Assembly (NCBI RefSeq): GCF_000766795.1 | Contig: NZ_JPDS01000002.1 | Span: 253,001-317,000, forward strand | Direction of reading: 5' to 3' | From: Polaribacter sp. Hel1_85 | GTDB lineage: Bacteria; Bacteroidota; Bacteroidia; Flavobacteriales; Flavobacteriaceae | Length of the DNA: 64,000 nucleotides | Part shown: positions 56,793 through 64,000 of the stretch, in pieces | Position numbering within the stretch: the first letter of the stretch is position 1 | How the letters are laid out: each line of letters begins with the position of its first letter | The notes under the pieces: generated by a model | Seen by the model: only the letters and a program-made list of their open reading frames with translations | The model's database searches: none | What the model was told of the DNA's origin: nothing | Position numbers and translations under genes: made by a program

Positions 56793-59411
56793 ATGAAATC
56801 ACAAGATATTCGTGCTACTTTTTTAAATTTTTTCCAAGAAAAAGAGCATTTAATTGTTCCTTCTGCTCCAATGGTAACAAAGGACGATCCAACATTAATG
56901 TTTGTAAATTCTGGAATGGCACCTTTTAAAGAATATTTTTTAGGAAATGGAAAACCAAAAAAGAATAGAATAGCAGATTCTCAAAAATGTTTACGTGTTT
57001 CTGGTAAACATAACGATTTAGAAGAAGTTGGTTACGATACTTATCACCATACATTATTCGAAATGTTAGGTAACTGGTCTTTTGGAGATTATTTTAAGAA
57101 AGAAGCTATTGCTTGGGCTTGGGAATTATTAACCGAAGTTTATAAAATTGATAAGGATATTTTATATGTAACTGTTTTTGAAGGTTCTGATGATGCTGAC
57201 AATTTAAAAATGGATACTGAAGCTTATGATTTATGGAAACAATTTATTTCTGAAGATCGTATTTTAAAAGGAAATAAGAAAGATAATTTCTGGGAAATGG
57301 GCGAGCAAGGACCTTGTGGACCTTGTTCTGAAATTCATGTAGACATTCGTTCTGCAGAAGAAAAAGCAAAAGTTGATGGTAAAACTTTAGTAAACGAAGA
57401 TCATCCTCAAGTTGTAGAAATCTGGAACTTAGTTTTTATGCAATTCAATAGAAAAGCAAATGGAACTTTAGAAGAATTACCAAACAAACATATTGATACA
57501 GGAATGGGTTTTGAGCGTTTATGCATGGTAATGCAAAACGTAAAATCTAATTACGATACAGATGTTTTTACACCAATAATTAGAGAAATTGAAACAATAA
57601 CTCATGTAAAATATGGTGAAAATTTAGAACAAGATATCGCAATTCGTGTAATTTCTGATCATGTTAGAGCAGTTGCATTTTCTATTGCAGATGGCCAATT
57701 ACCTAGTAATACAGGTGCTGGTTATGTAATTAGAAGAATTTTAAGAAGAGCTGTACGTTATGGTTTTACTTTCTTAAATAAAAAAGAACCTTTTATCTAT
57801 AGATTGGTTGATGTTTTAAGTAAAAAAATGGGCGTTGCTTTCCCAGAATTAAAAGCTCAAAAACAGTTAATAGAAAATGTAATTAAAGAAGAAGAAACTT
57901 CTTTTTTAAGAACTTTAGACCAAGGTTTACTTTTATTAGACAGAATTATCGACAACACTGCTAGTAATGAAGTTTCTGGTGATAAAGCTTTTGAATTATA
58001 TGACACCTATGGGTTTCCTATTGATTTAACATCTTTAATTCTTTCTGAAAAAGGATTAACTTTGGATGAAAAAGGATTTGAAACAGAACTTCAAAAACAA
58101 AAAAGTAGATCTAGAGCAGCAAGTGAAATGTCTACAGATGATTGGACAATTTTAGCTGAAGATGCAGAAGAAGAATTTATAGGTTATGATACTTTAGAAG
58201 CAAATGTAAAAATTACTAGATACAGAAAAGTTACTTCTAAAAAAGATGGAGAAATGTATCAACTCGTTTTTAATTTGACTCCTTTTTACCCTGAAGGTGG
58301 AGGACAAGTTGGTGACAAAGGATATTTAGAAGATTCTCGTGGAGATGTTATTTATATATTAGATACTAAGAAAGAGAATAACGTAATTATTCATTTTTCT
58401 AAAAACTTACCTAACGATCTTAATGGAACATTTAAAGCTGTTGTAGACAAAAAACAACGTTCTAGAACAGAATGTAATCATACAGCTACTCACCTTTTAC
58501 ATCAGGCTTTAAGAGAAGTTTTAGGAACACACGTAGAGCAAAAAGGTTCTGCTGTTCACTCAAAATATTTACGCTTCGATTTTTCTCATTTTTCTAAATT
58601 AACTGTAGAAGAATTACGCGAAGTAGAAAACTTTGTAAATAGAAGAATTGATGGTAAACTTGCATTAGAAGAAAGTAGAAATATTACCATGGAAAAAGCA
58701 ATTGCTGATGGTGCAATGGCTTTATTTGGAGAAAAATATGGCGACACTGTAAGAGCAATAAAATTCGGAAAATCAATTGAGCTTTGTGGTGGAACTCACG
58801 TAAAAAATACTGGTGATATTTGGCATTTTAAAATTAAATCTGAAGGAGCCGTAGCTTCTGGTATTAGAAGAATTGAAGCAATTACCAATGATGCTGTAAA
58901 AGATTTTTACTTCGAAAACAACAGAGCATTATTTGAAATTAAAGACCTACTAAACAATACGAAAGAACCTGTAAAAGCGGTTCAGAAATTACAAGATGAA
59001 AATGCTTCTTTACAAAAGCAAATTGAGCAATTATTAAAAGACAAAGCTCAGAATTTATCTGGTGAACTAAAAAATCAATTGCAAGAAATTAATGGCGTTC
59101 AATTTTTAGCTACAAAAATAGATTTAGACCAAAACGGAATTAAAAATCTAGCTTTTTCTTTAGGAAAAGAACATCAAAATTTATTTTTACTTTTTGCAAC
59201 TTCAGAGAAAAAAGACAAAGCAATGCTAACTTGTTACATCTCTAAAGAATTAGCAAACGAACGTGGTTATGATGCAGGAAAAGTAGTAAGAGAACTTGGA
59301 AAACTAATTCACGGTGGTGGAGGTGGACAAAATTTCTTTGCAACTGCTGGAGGAAAAAATCCTGGAGGAATTCCGAAAGTTTTAGAAAGAGCTAAAGATT
59401 ATTTAGTTTAA
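56793..59411 (+). CDS. alaS: Alanyl-tRNA synthetase
   Basis: The 872-residue enzyme charges tRNA-Ala. The class II catalytic domain is N-terminal ([33 protein letters not shown]). The editing domain has [11 protein letters not shown] and the zinc-binding CGGTH. The C-Ala/DHHA1 part ends in [17 protein letters not shown] chose ATG 56793 (MKSQDIRAT); a TTG at 56772 would add seven unlikely residues. A hairpin terminator follows. Confidence 0.97.
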   Translation: MKSQDIRATFLNFFQEKEHLIVPSAPMVTKDDPTLMFVNSGMAPFKEYFLGNGKPKKNRIADSQKCLRVSGKHNDLEEVGYDTYHHTLFEMLGNWSFGDYFKKEAIAWAWELLTEVYKIDKDILYVTVFEGSDDADNLKMDTEAYDLWKQFISEDRILKGNKKDNFWEMGEQGPCGPCSEIHVDIRSAEEKAKVDGKTLVNEDHPQVVEIWNLVFMQFNRKANGTLEELPNKHIDTGMGFERLCMVMQNVKSNYDTDVFTPIIREIETITHVKYGENLEQDIAIRVISDHVRAVAFSIADGQLPSNTGAGYVIRRILRRAVRYGFTFLNKKEPFIYRLVDVLSKKMGVAFPELKAQKQLIENVIKEEETSFLRTLDQGLLLLDRIIDNTASNEVSGDKAFELYDTYGFPIDLTSLILSEKGLTLDEKGFETELQKQKSRSRAASEMSTDDWTILAEDAEEEFIGYDTLEANVKITRYRKVTSKKDGEMYQLVFNLTPFYPEGGGQVGDKGYLEDSRGDVIYILDTKKENNVIIHFSKNLPNDLNGTFKAVVDKKQRSRTECNHTATHLLHQALREVLGTHVEQKGSAVHSKYLRFDFSHFSKLTVEELREVENFVNRRIDGKLALEESRNITMEKAIADGAMALFGEKYGDTVRAIKFGKSIELCGGTHVKNTGDIWHFKIKSEGAVASGIRRIEAITNDAVKDFYFENNRALFEIKDLLNNTKEPVKAVQKLQDENASLQKQIEQLLKDKAQNLSGELKNQLQEINGVQFLATKIDLDQNGIKNLAFSLGKEHQNLFLLFATSEKKDKAMLTCYISKELANERGYDAGKVVRELGKLIHGGGGGQNFFATAGGKNPGGIPKVLERAKDYLV

Positions 59412-59434
59412 AAAACTTATTAAAAACATCTTAG

Positions 59435-59467
59435 AAAAGGTTCAAAATTTTATTTTGAGCCTTTTTT
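59435..59467 (+). terminator. Rho-independent terminator after alaS
   Basis: AAAAGGTTCAAAA (about 59435-59446) pairs with TTTTGAGCCTTTT (59453-59464) with one G-U pair, followed by a T-run. It lies between alaS and the GSCFA gene. Confidence 0.75.
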
Positions 59468-59483
59468 ATTTTACCTTTATACT

Positions 59484-60437
59484 ATGCAGCTTCAAACTAT
59501 AATTCCTTTAAAAAAAGTAACAAGAAACGGAATAGATTATAATTCTAAAATTCTTTTATTAGGCTCTTGTTTCTCAGAAAATATTGGCGATAAACTTAAT
59601 TATTACAAGTTTCAAACATTTCAAAATCCATTTGGAATTCTTTTTCATCCAAAAGCAATAGAAAAATTAATTACAAATGCAATTAACGAAAAAGAATACA
59701 ATGTAAATGATATTGTTTTTCAAAATGAACGTTGGCATAGTTTTGATGCACATTCTAATTTAAGTACTAGCAATGAAAAACTATTTTTAAAGAAATTAAA
59801 CACCACTATATCTTTAACAAAAAGAAAATTAAAAGAAGCTTCTCACATAATAATAACACTAGGTACTTCTTGGGTTTACAGGTTTATAGAAACAGATATG
59901 ATTGTTGCAAATTGTCATAAAATTCCGCAAAAAAAATTCTTAAAAGAATTACTTTCTGTTGATGAAATAACGGAAACATTAGAAGCTATCATTTCACTTA
60001 TAAAATCTGTAAATAAAGATGTAAATGTACTTTTTACAGTTTCTCCTGTAAGGCATTTAAAAGATGGTTTTATAGAAAATACGCACAGTAAATCTCATTT
60101 AATAAGTGCAATTCATAATGTTATTAATCAAAAAAAGAATACATTTTATTTTCCTTCTTATGAAATTATGATGGATGAATTACGCGATTATCGTTTCTAT
60201 TCAGAGGATATGATTCACCCAAACAAAACAGCCATAAATTACATTTGGGAAAAATTTATAAATACTTGGTTTACTGAAAACTCAAAATCAACAATGAATG
60301 AAATTGAAGTAATTCAAAAAGGAATTGCTCACAGACCTTTTAATGAGAATTCTGAGCAACATCAACAATTTTTAAAAAACTTGGAGGTCAAAAAAGAAAA
60401 ATTGAAAAAAGAGTTTTCTTTTATTAGTTTTAATTAA
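59484..60437 (+). CDS. GSCFA-domain protein
   Basis: The 317-residue protein has the family-naming motif LLLGSCFSENIG, with the Gly-Ser-Cys-Phe pattern. Typical follow-ups are FQNPFGILFHP, ITLGTSWVYR, FTVSPVRHLKDG and a late Asp-x-x-His-like EDMIHPN. The family is a possible SGNH-like esterase or acyltransferase, common in Bacteroidetes and of unknown substrate. No signal peptide is visible. Confidence 0.9.
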   Translation: MQLQTIIPLKKVTRNGIDYNSKILLLGSCFSENIGDKLNYYKFQTFQNPFGILFHPKAIEKLITNAINEKEYNVNDIVFQNERWHSFDAHSNLSTSNEKLFLKKLNTTISLTKRKLKEASHIIITLGTSWVYRFIETDMIVANCHKIPQKKFLKELLSVDEITETLEAIISLIKSVNKDVNVLFTVSPVRHLKDGFIENTHSKSHLISAIHNVINQKKNTFYFPSYEIMMDELRDYRFYSEDMIHPNKTAINYIWEKFINTWFTENSKSTMNEIEVIQKGIAHRPFNENSEQHQQFLKNLEVKKEKLKKEFSFISFN

Positions 60438-60790
60438 TAAGTTACAACATAATCATAAGCCTGACTATAATCATTACTTTCTGCTTTAAAATCGAATTGA
60501 CCAGACATAATTCTATTTTCTTTGTCTAATTTGGTAATTAAAAACCTGCCATATTTTACTTTATTAAGGTTATTAAATCAAATACTAACTTCGCTTTTTG
60601 CACACGTATAAGTTACGTTTTCTTTTAAAATTTCTTCATTAATTAAAAGATCTACTGCACCTGTTGCATAACCAAAACCTATTTGTAATCTCCCTGCCTT
60701 TATTTTAGATTTTACATGTGCACATTCTTGTTCCCTATTTACTTTTAGTGTGGCTTTTTTATCATTTTCATAAAATATATTTTTAAATTA
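60434..60790 (-). pseudogene. Decayed DUF6252-like gene
   Basis: On the minus strand a coding-like stretch reads FYENDKKATLKVNREQ and on to YTCAKSEVSI, then an in-frame TGA, and continues in the same frame as RFLITKLDKENRIMSGQFDFK to SQAYDYVVTY. There is no start codon upstream (a stop precedes it). The tail resembles the last strands of DUF6252-type lipoproteins. Both the missing start and the internal stop argue that it is not functional. Confidence 0.65.
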
Positions 60791-60901
60791 TTTTTTACAA
60801 GGATTCAAGTATTTACAATTTCTAGAAATAAGGCATATGACGTATTGTACATATTTTATCTTTTAGAGAATTTTGTCTTGTAACTATAAAAACACTTAAA
60901 A

Positions 60902-61975
60902 ATGAAAAAATTATTCTTATTTACAATTGGAATTTGTTTTGCTATTTCATTAAACGCACAAAGTTTAGGAAATGTAAAAATTACCAACAAAAATTATGGA
61001 TTGAGTAAAATGAAAAAGGCTTCTAAAAGAATTTATATTAACTCTTTTAATGTAGATTTTGAAATTTATAAAGAAGCAGTAGATTTTAAAGCTGGTGGAA
61101 ATGGAGGAAGGATTTCTGGTAACAAAAGCAGTGCAATTGCAAGAGCTGCATTAGGTTTAGATGGAGTTGATGCTAATAAAATGCAAGAAAAAACAAACTT
61201 ACTTTTTAATAATTATGTAAATAAATTAAAAAAGGAAGGTTATGATATTATATCTGGTGAAGAAGCTGGCAAAACAAAAGCATTACAAGGTTGGGATAAA
61301 GCAAGTGGTCCTTATATTATAGAAAATAGAACTGGTATTATTACTTGTGCACCAAAAAACTATACTTTTTATTATAAAAAAGCTGGTGCTTTAGGTTTGG
61401 GTGGTTTAGGGATTCAAGCAAAACTATCTAAAGAATTAGATGATGCAATTATTGCAGATGTAAATATGCACGTAATGTTTTCTGAAAATGGAAGCAACTT
61501 TTTTAGTGCTGGTGGTGCTAAAGTAAAAGTTTTAACCAATTTGCGTTTAATTGATGAATATGTAGTTACCATTCCTAAAAAATTGAAAAAGAAAAAAAGT
61601 ACTTTAGGTAAGTTATTTGGCTCTGTTCAACTTAAAGGTGCAGTAGAGAGCTACCCTGTAAATTCTATGGTTTCTTTTTCTTATGGAAAAGCTGGTTTAG
61701 GAACTACAGCACAATTTAATGGTAGCTTAAAAGATGATATTGAAATTGAAGGTGTATTGAAAAAACAAAAAATTGTAGCATATCAAAAGCAAGGTTCTTT
61801 TACGCCAACTTCTTTCTCTACTTTTTCTAATTATTTAGATGCAAAAGCAGACCGTTTTTCTAAAACCACCAAATGGATTGATGTTGACCCAGATAAATAT
61901 GCAGATGGTTTTTACAATGCTTGCAACACCTTTTTAGAAAAACAATTAAATGCTTTTTTTAATAAATTAAAATAA
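60902..61975 (+). CDS. Secreted protein of unknown function
   Basis: The 357-residue protein has a signal peptide (MKKLFLFTIGICFAISLNAQ). The mature part has a mixed alpha/beta plan with many lysines (KTKALQGWDKASGPYIIENRTG; MHVMFSENGSNFFSAGGAKV). No catalytic motif or T9SS tail is visible. Downstream a weak inverted repeat (ATACGG-N6-CCGTAT near 61993) may aid termination. It stands alone on the strand. Confidence 0.7.
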   Translation: MKKLFLFTIGICFAISLNAQSLGNVKITNKNYGLSKMKKASKRIYINSFNVDFEIYKEAVDFKAGGNGGRISGNKSSAIARAALGLDGVDANKMQEKTNLLFNNYVNKLKKEGYDIISGEEAGKTKALQGWDKASGPYIIENRTGIITCAPKNYTFYYKKAGALGLGGLGIQAKLSKELDDAIIADVNMHVMFSENGSNFFSAGGAKVKVLTNLRLIDEYVVTIPKKLKKKKSTLGKLFGSVQLKGAVESYPVNSMVSFSYGKAGLGTTAQFNGSLKDDIEIEGVLKKQKIVAYQKQGSFTPTSFSTFSNYLDAKADRFSKTTKWIDVDPDKYADGFYNACNTFLEKQLNAFFNKLK

Positions 61976-62067
61976 GAATTGTAGCAACTAAAATACGGTA
62001 AATGCCGTATTGACTTCAATGCTAATAATCATCAGTTTTGTACAATATAATTATAAAGACAAAAATT

Positions 62068-62541
62068 ATGAAAAATTTAAAAATGTTATTATTATTTGTT
62101 TGTACAACAATACTATTATCATGTAGTACTAATGATGTAGTTGATGAGTTATTAGGAGGAGAAGGATCTTTAACAGCAAAAGTTAGTGGTACAAATTTTG
62201 AATCTTTAAAATCTACAGTTAGTGCAATAGACACAAATGGTGTATTAGCAATACAAGGCTCTAACGCTACAGGAGAATATATTAGAATAAATCTCATGAA
62301 CTATAAAGGTGTTGCCACATATAAAACTGGTGATGCAATATCTAACGTAAACTCTATTGCTTACGGAACTTTAACTCCTTTAGCATCTTGGATGTCTACT
62401 TTTGATATTGGAAATGGTACAATAGAAATTACAGAAGATACAGATTCTAACATTAAAGGAACTTTTTCTTTTTTGGGTTATAATGGTAATACCGATAGAA
62501 AAGAGGTAACCGAAGGGAAATTTAATGCCCCAAAAAATTAA
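62068..62541 (+). CDS. DUF6252-like lipoprotein
   Basis: About 157 residues from ATG 62068, with a lipobox (TILLSCS). The mature part reads GSLTAKVSGTNFESL, then beta-strand segments ending IKGTFSFLGYN and VTEGKFNAP, the layout of DUF6252 proteins. It should be anchored in a membrane facing the periplasm or surface. An upstream in-frame ATG at 62038 would precede the signal peptide and is unlikely. It is followed by a clear terminator. Confidence 0.82.
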   Translation: MKNLKMLLLFVCTTILLSCSTNDVVDELLGGEGSLTAKVSGTNFESLKSTVSAIDTNGVLAIQGSNATGEYIRINLMNYKGVATYKTGDAISNVNSIAYGTLTPLASWMSTFDIGNGTIEITEDTDSNIKGTFSFLGYNGNTDRKEVTEGKFNAPKN

Positions 62542-62560
62542 TAAATTTCTATGAAAAGTA

Positions 62561-62590
62561 AAAAAATACGGCATCTGCCGTATTTTTTTT
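62561..62590 (+). terminator. Rho-independent terminator
   Basis: ATACGGCA (62566-62573) and TGCCGTAT (62576-62583) form an 8-bp stem with a short loop, flanked by an A-run and a T-run; it may work in both directions. It ends the DUF6252-like gene. Confidence 0.8.
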
Positions 62591-62637
62591 GGCTACAATT
62601 TTACAGAAGTTTGTAAAGTAATCTTAAACTAAAATAT

Positions 62638-63090
62638 ATGAAAACTTCAAAAAAAATCTTAACTCTTTTATTATTATCAACTCTATTTACCGCATGCTCA
62701 AAAAATGATGATAATAATGGTGGAAATTGTGACACAGTTTGTGAGTACAGTTTAACTTCTAGTGATACACCTGGAACTGCTGCTGCATCAATAGAAGGTA
62801 CTCATAATTTAACAATGCACTTTCCAGACGCAGACTCTCCTTACCCAGAAGGCACAAAAGCAACTTTTACTTTAATGAATAATATTTTAACTATAGAAGT
62901 TGATGGTGAAGAATGTATAACTATTAAAAACCCAAGGTTAACAACCGCTGGTTCTACAGAAGTTCAATTTAGAGATACTTGTAGAGATAAAATTTCTTAT
63001 GATGTTTCTGAAAACAATGGTGCATTAAATGAAATAAATATTTCATCTACAGAAACAGGCAAATGGTTAGGTCAGTTTAACAATCGTTAA
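62638..63090 (+). CDS. Small lipoprotein of unknown function
   Basis: The 150-residue protein has a lipobox (LFTACSKNDD, Cys near 20) followed by an Asp/Asn-rich spacer as in many Bacteroidetes surface lipoproteins. Two or more cysteine pairs appear in the mature part (CDTVCEYSL; EECITI; RDTCRD), so disulfides are possible. No family is recognised. A hairpin at 63118-63162 follows. Confidence 0.72.
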   Translation: MKTSKKILTLLLLSTLFTACSKNDDNNGGNCDTVCEYSLTSSDTPGTAAASIEGTHNLTMHFPDADSPYPEGTKATFTLMNNILTIEVDGEECITIKNPRLTTAGSTEVQFRDTCRDKISYDVSENNGALNEINISSTETGKWLGQFNNR

Positions 63091-63117
63091 AATATAAAGA
63101 CTGTTTTTAGGGTTACA

Positions 63118-63162
63118 GATGGTTGTTCGTTTTAAAATAATGGCAACCATCTCCTTTTTTTT
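63118..63162 (+). terminator. Rho-independent terminator
   Basis: GATGGTTG (63118-63125) pairs with CAACCATC (63144-63151), with a loop of 18 bases and a T-run after. It ends the small lipoprotein gene. Confidence 0.65.
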
Positions 63163-63179
63163 AAAAAAACAAATTATTT

Positions 63180-63452
63180 ATGATACTCATTTTAGAATAT
63201 TTTTTATTCATCTTTATAATTTCTGCAATCTTTTTATTTTTTCACTACAGACATAAAAAAAGTAAGGCACAAGAAATAAATAAATTAAATTATTTATTTT
63301 TAGAGTTAAAAAAAGAAAAATTAGTTTCTGAAAAATTAAAAATAAAAGCGTTAAATTTTAACTTTATTGAAAAAAAAATGCAACTAAAGATAAATTATAT
63401 AAAGGTTGAAACTCTTAATATTCAGTTTTCTTTATCAGAAATATTTAACTAA
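63180..63452 (+). CDS. Small single-helix membrane protein
   Basis: The 90-residue protein has one N-terminal membrane helix (residues 2-22) and a Lys-rich, helical cytoplasmic part. No family is recognised. It lies 26 bp before the TPR gene and may be co-transcribed with it. Confidence 0.5.
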   Translation: MILILEYFLFIFIISAIFLFFHYRHKKSKAQEINKLNYLFLELKKEKLVSEKLKIKALNFNFIEKKMQLKINYIKVETLNIQFSLSEIFN

Positions 63453-63478
63453 AAACCTCTATAATTAAAAACTATTTT

Positions 63479-64000
63479 ATGAAGATTAAAATCTTAATAA
63501 TTATATCGATCCTCTTTTGTAGCTCTAAATGTATTTCTCAAAATAAAAAAATTGATAGCCTCAAATTTTTAAGTAAATCTCAAAATGGAAAACAAAAATT
63601 TAAGACTTTACTTCAAATATCTGAAATTTACAGTCGTATTAATTTAGATAGTTCTAATCTATATACAAAAAAAGCATTTGAAATTTCTAAAGAAATTAAT
63701 AATGATTCACTGAAAATGAAAGCTTTAATGTCTTTAGGGTTCAGAAGTTTTGAGTCGGGTGATTACTCAAGAGCAATTAAAAACTTTGAAAAAGCGCTAC
63801 CAATTAGTTTTACATTAAAAGACTCTACTTCTATAGCAGATATTTATAATGGTTTTGCAATAACATATTCAAAGCATGGTGATTTGAAAAAATCAATTGA
63901 ATATAATTTTAAGACATTATCCATTTATGAAAAGATAAAAGACAGCTTAGGTGTTGCAAATTCCTATTTAAATATAGGTTGGGACTATAGAAAGTTAAAA
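63479..64000 (+). CDS. Secreted TPR-repeat protein, N-terminal part (cut by window edge)
   Basis: The frame starts at ATG 63479 with a signal peptide (MKIKILIIISILFCSSKCIS) and stays open to the last base. At least three TPR units can be seen (YTKKAFEISKEI; YSRAIKNFEKALPI; KKSIEYNFKTLSIYEKI). In flavobacteria such N-terminal TPR arrays often precede a membrane helix and a histidine kinase or LuxR-type domain; what follows here is outside the window. Confidence 0.75.
   Translation, partial: MKIKILIIISILFCSSKCISQNKKIDSLKFLSKSQNGKQKFKTLLQISEIYSRINLDSSNLYTKKAFEISKEINNDSLKMKALMSLGFRSFESGDYSRAIKNFEKALPISFTLKDSTSIADIYNGFAITYSKHGDLKKSIEYNFKTLSIYEKIKDSLGVANSYLNIGWDYRKLK

Overview
The window looks like a chromosome segment of a low-GC marine member of the Flavobacteriaceae, probably near Polaribacter or Tenacibaculum (inference, no database search possible). 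The signs are mevalonate-pathway genes, a type IX secretion (T9SS) C-terminal tail, GSCFA and DUF6252-type proteins, lipoproteins typical of the phylum, and promoters of the Bacteroidetes form TTTG-N(about 20)-TAnnTTTG.

Positions 1-10.6 kb are ordinary core genome. A minus-strand cluster holds a LytS/LytTR two-component pair and two mevalonate enzymes (a mevalonate kinase-like protein cut by the window edge, and diphosphomevalonate decarboxylase). Plus-strand genes follow: a tiny ExbB/MotA-like membrane protein, two serine hydrolases, thiamine pyrophosphokinase and a secreted T9SS protein.

Positions 10.66-35.84 kb are a genomic island built at an initiator tRNA gene. The intact tRNA-fMet is at 35771-35843 (minus). 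A decayed copy of its 3' half lies at 10714-10756 beside a terminator hairpin, and a second near-identical hairpin plus a tRNA-like scrap lies at 22.90-22.98 kb. The simplest reading is two tandem insertions. The left unit (about 12 kb) carries a complete ferredoxin energy module: an oversized pyruvate:ferredoxin oxidoreductase, RnfCDGEA, a small Cys-rich membrane protein, a plant-type ferredoxin-NADP+ reductase and RnfB, with a perfect Fnr-type box upstream. The right unit (about 12.8 kb) carries phage/plasmid-like genes, two serine recombinases, a strongly folded non-coding segment (25.95-26.13 kb), and a tight four-gene putative defence operon: Eco57I-type methylase, PD-(D/E)xK nuclease, PtuA-like ATPase and PtuB-like HNH nuclease. 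A MerR-like gene with a palindromic operator inside its promoter sits before the large serine recombinase, whose last codons are read from the antisense of the tRNA.

Positions 36.0-64 kb return to core genome: era, der, a large GAF protein, an HD-PycTM fusion, an msrB-msrA-glutaredoxin-like-selO operon, aldo/keto reductase, an XdhC/MobA-like pair, a 1230-residue lipoprotein with phosphoesterase, kinase-like and barrel regions, a LemA/TPM cluster, a MerR gene whose start abuts a 7-bp tandem repeat, M23 peptidase, alaS, a GSCFA protein, a decayed DUF6252-like gene, several secreted or lipoprotein genes, and a TPR protein cut by the right edge.
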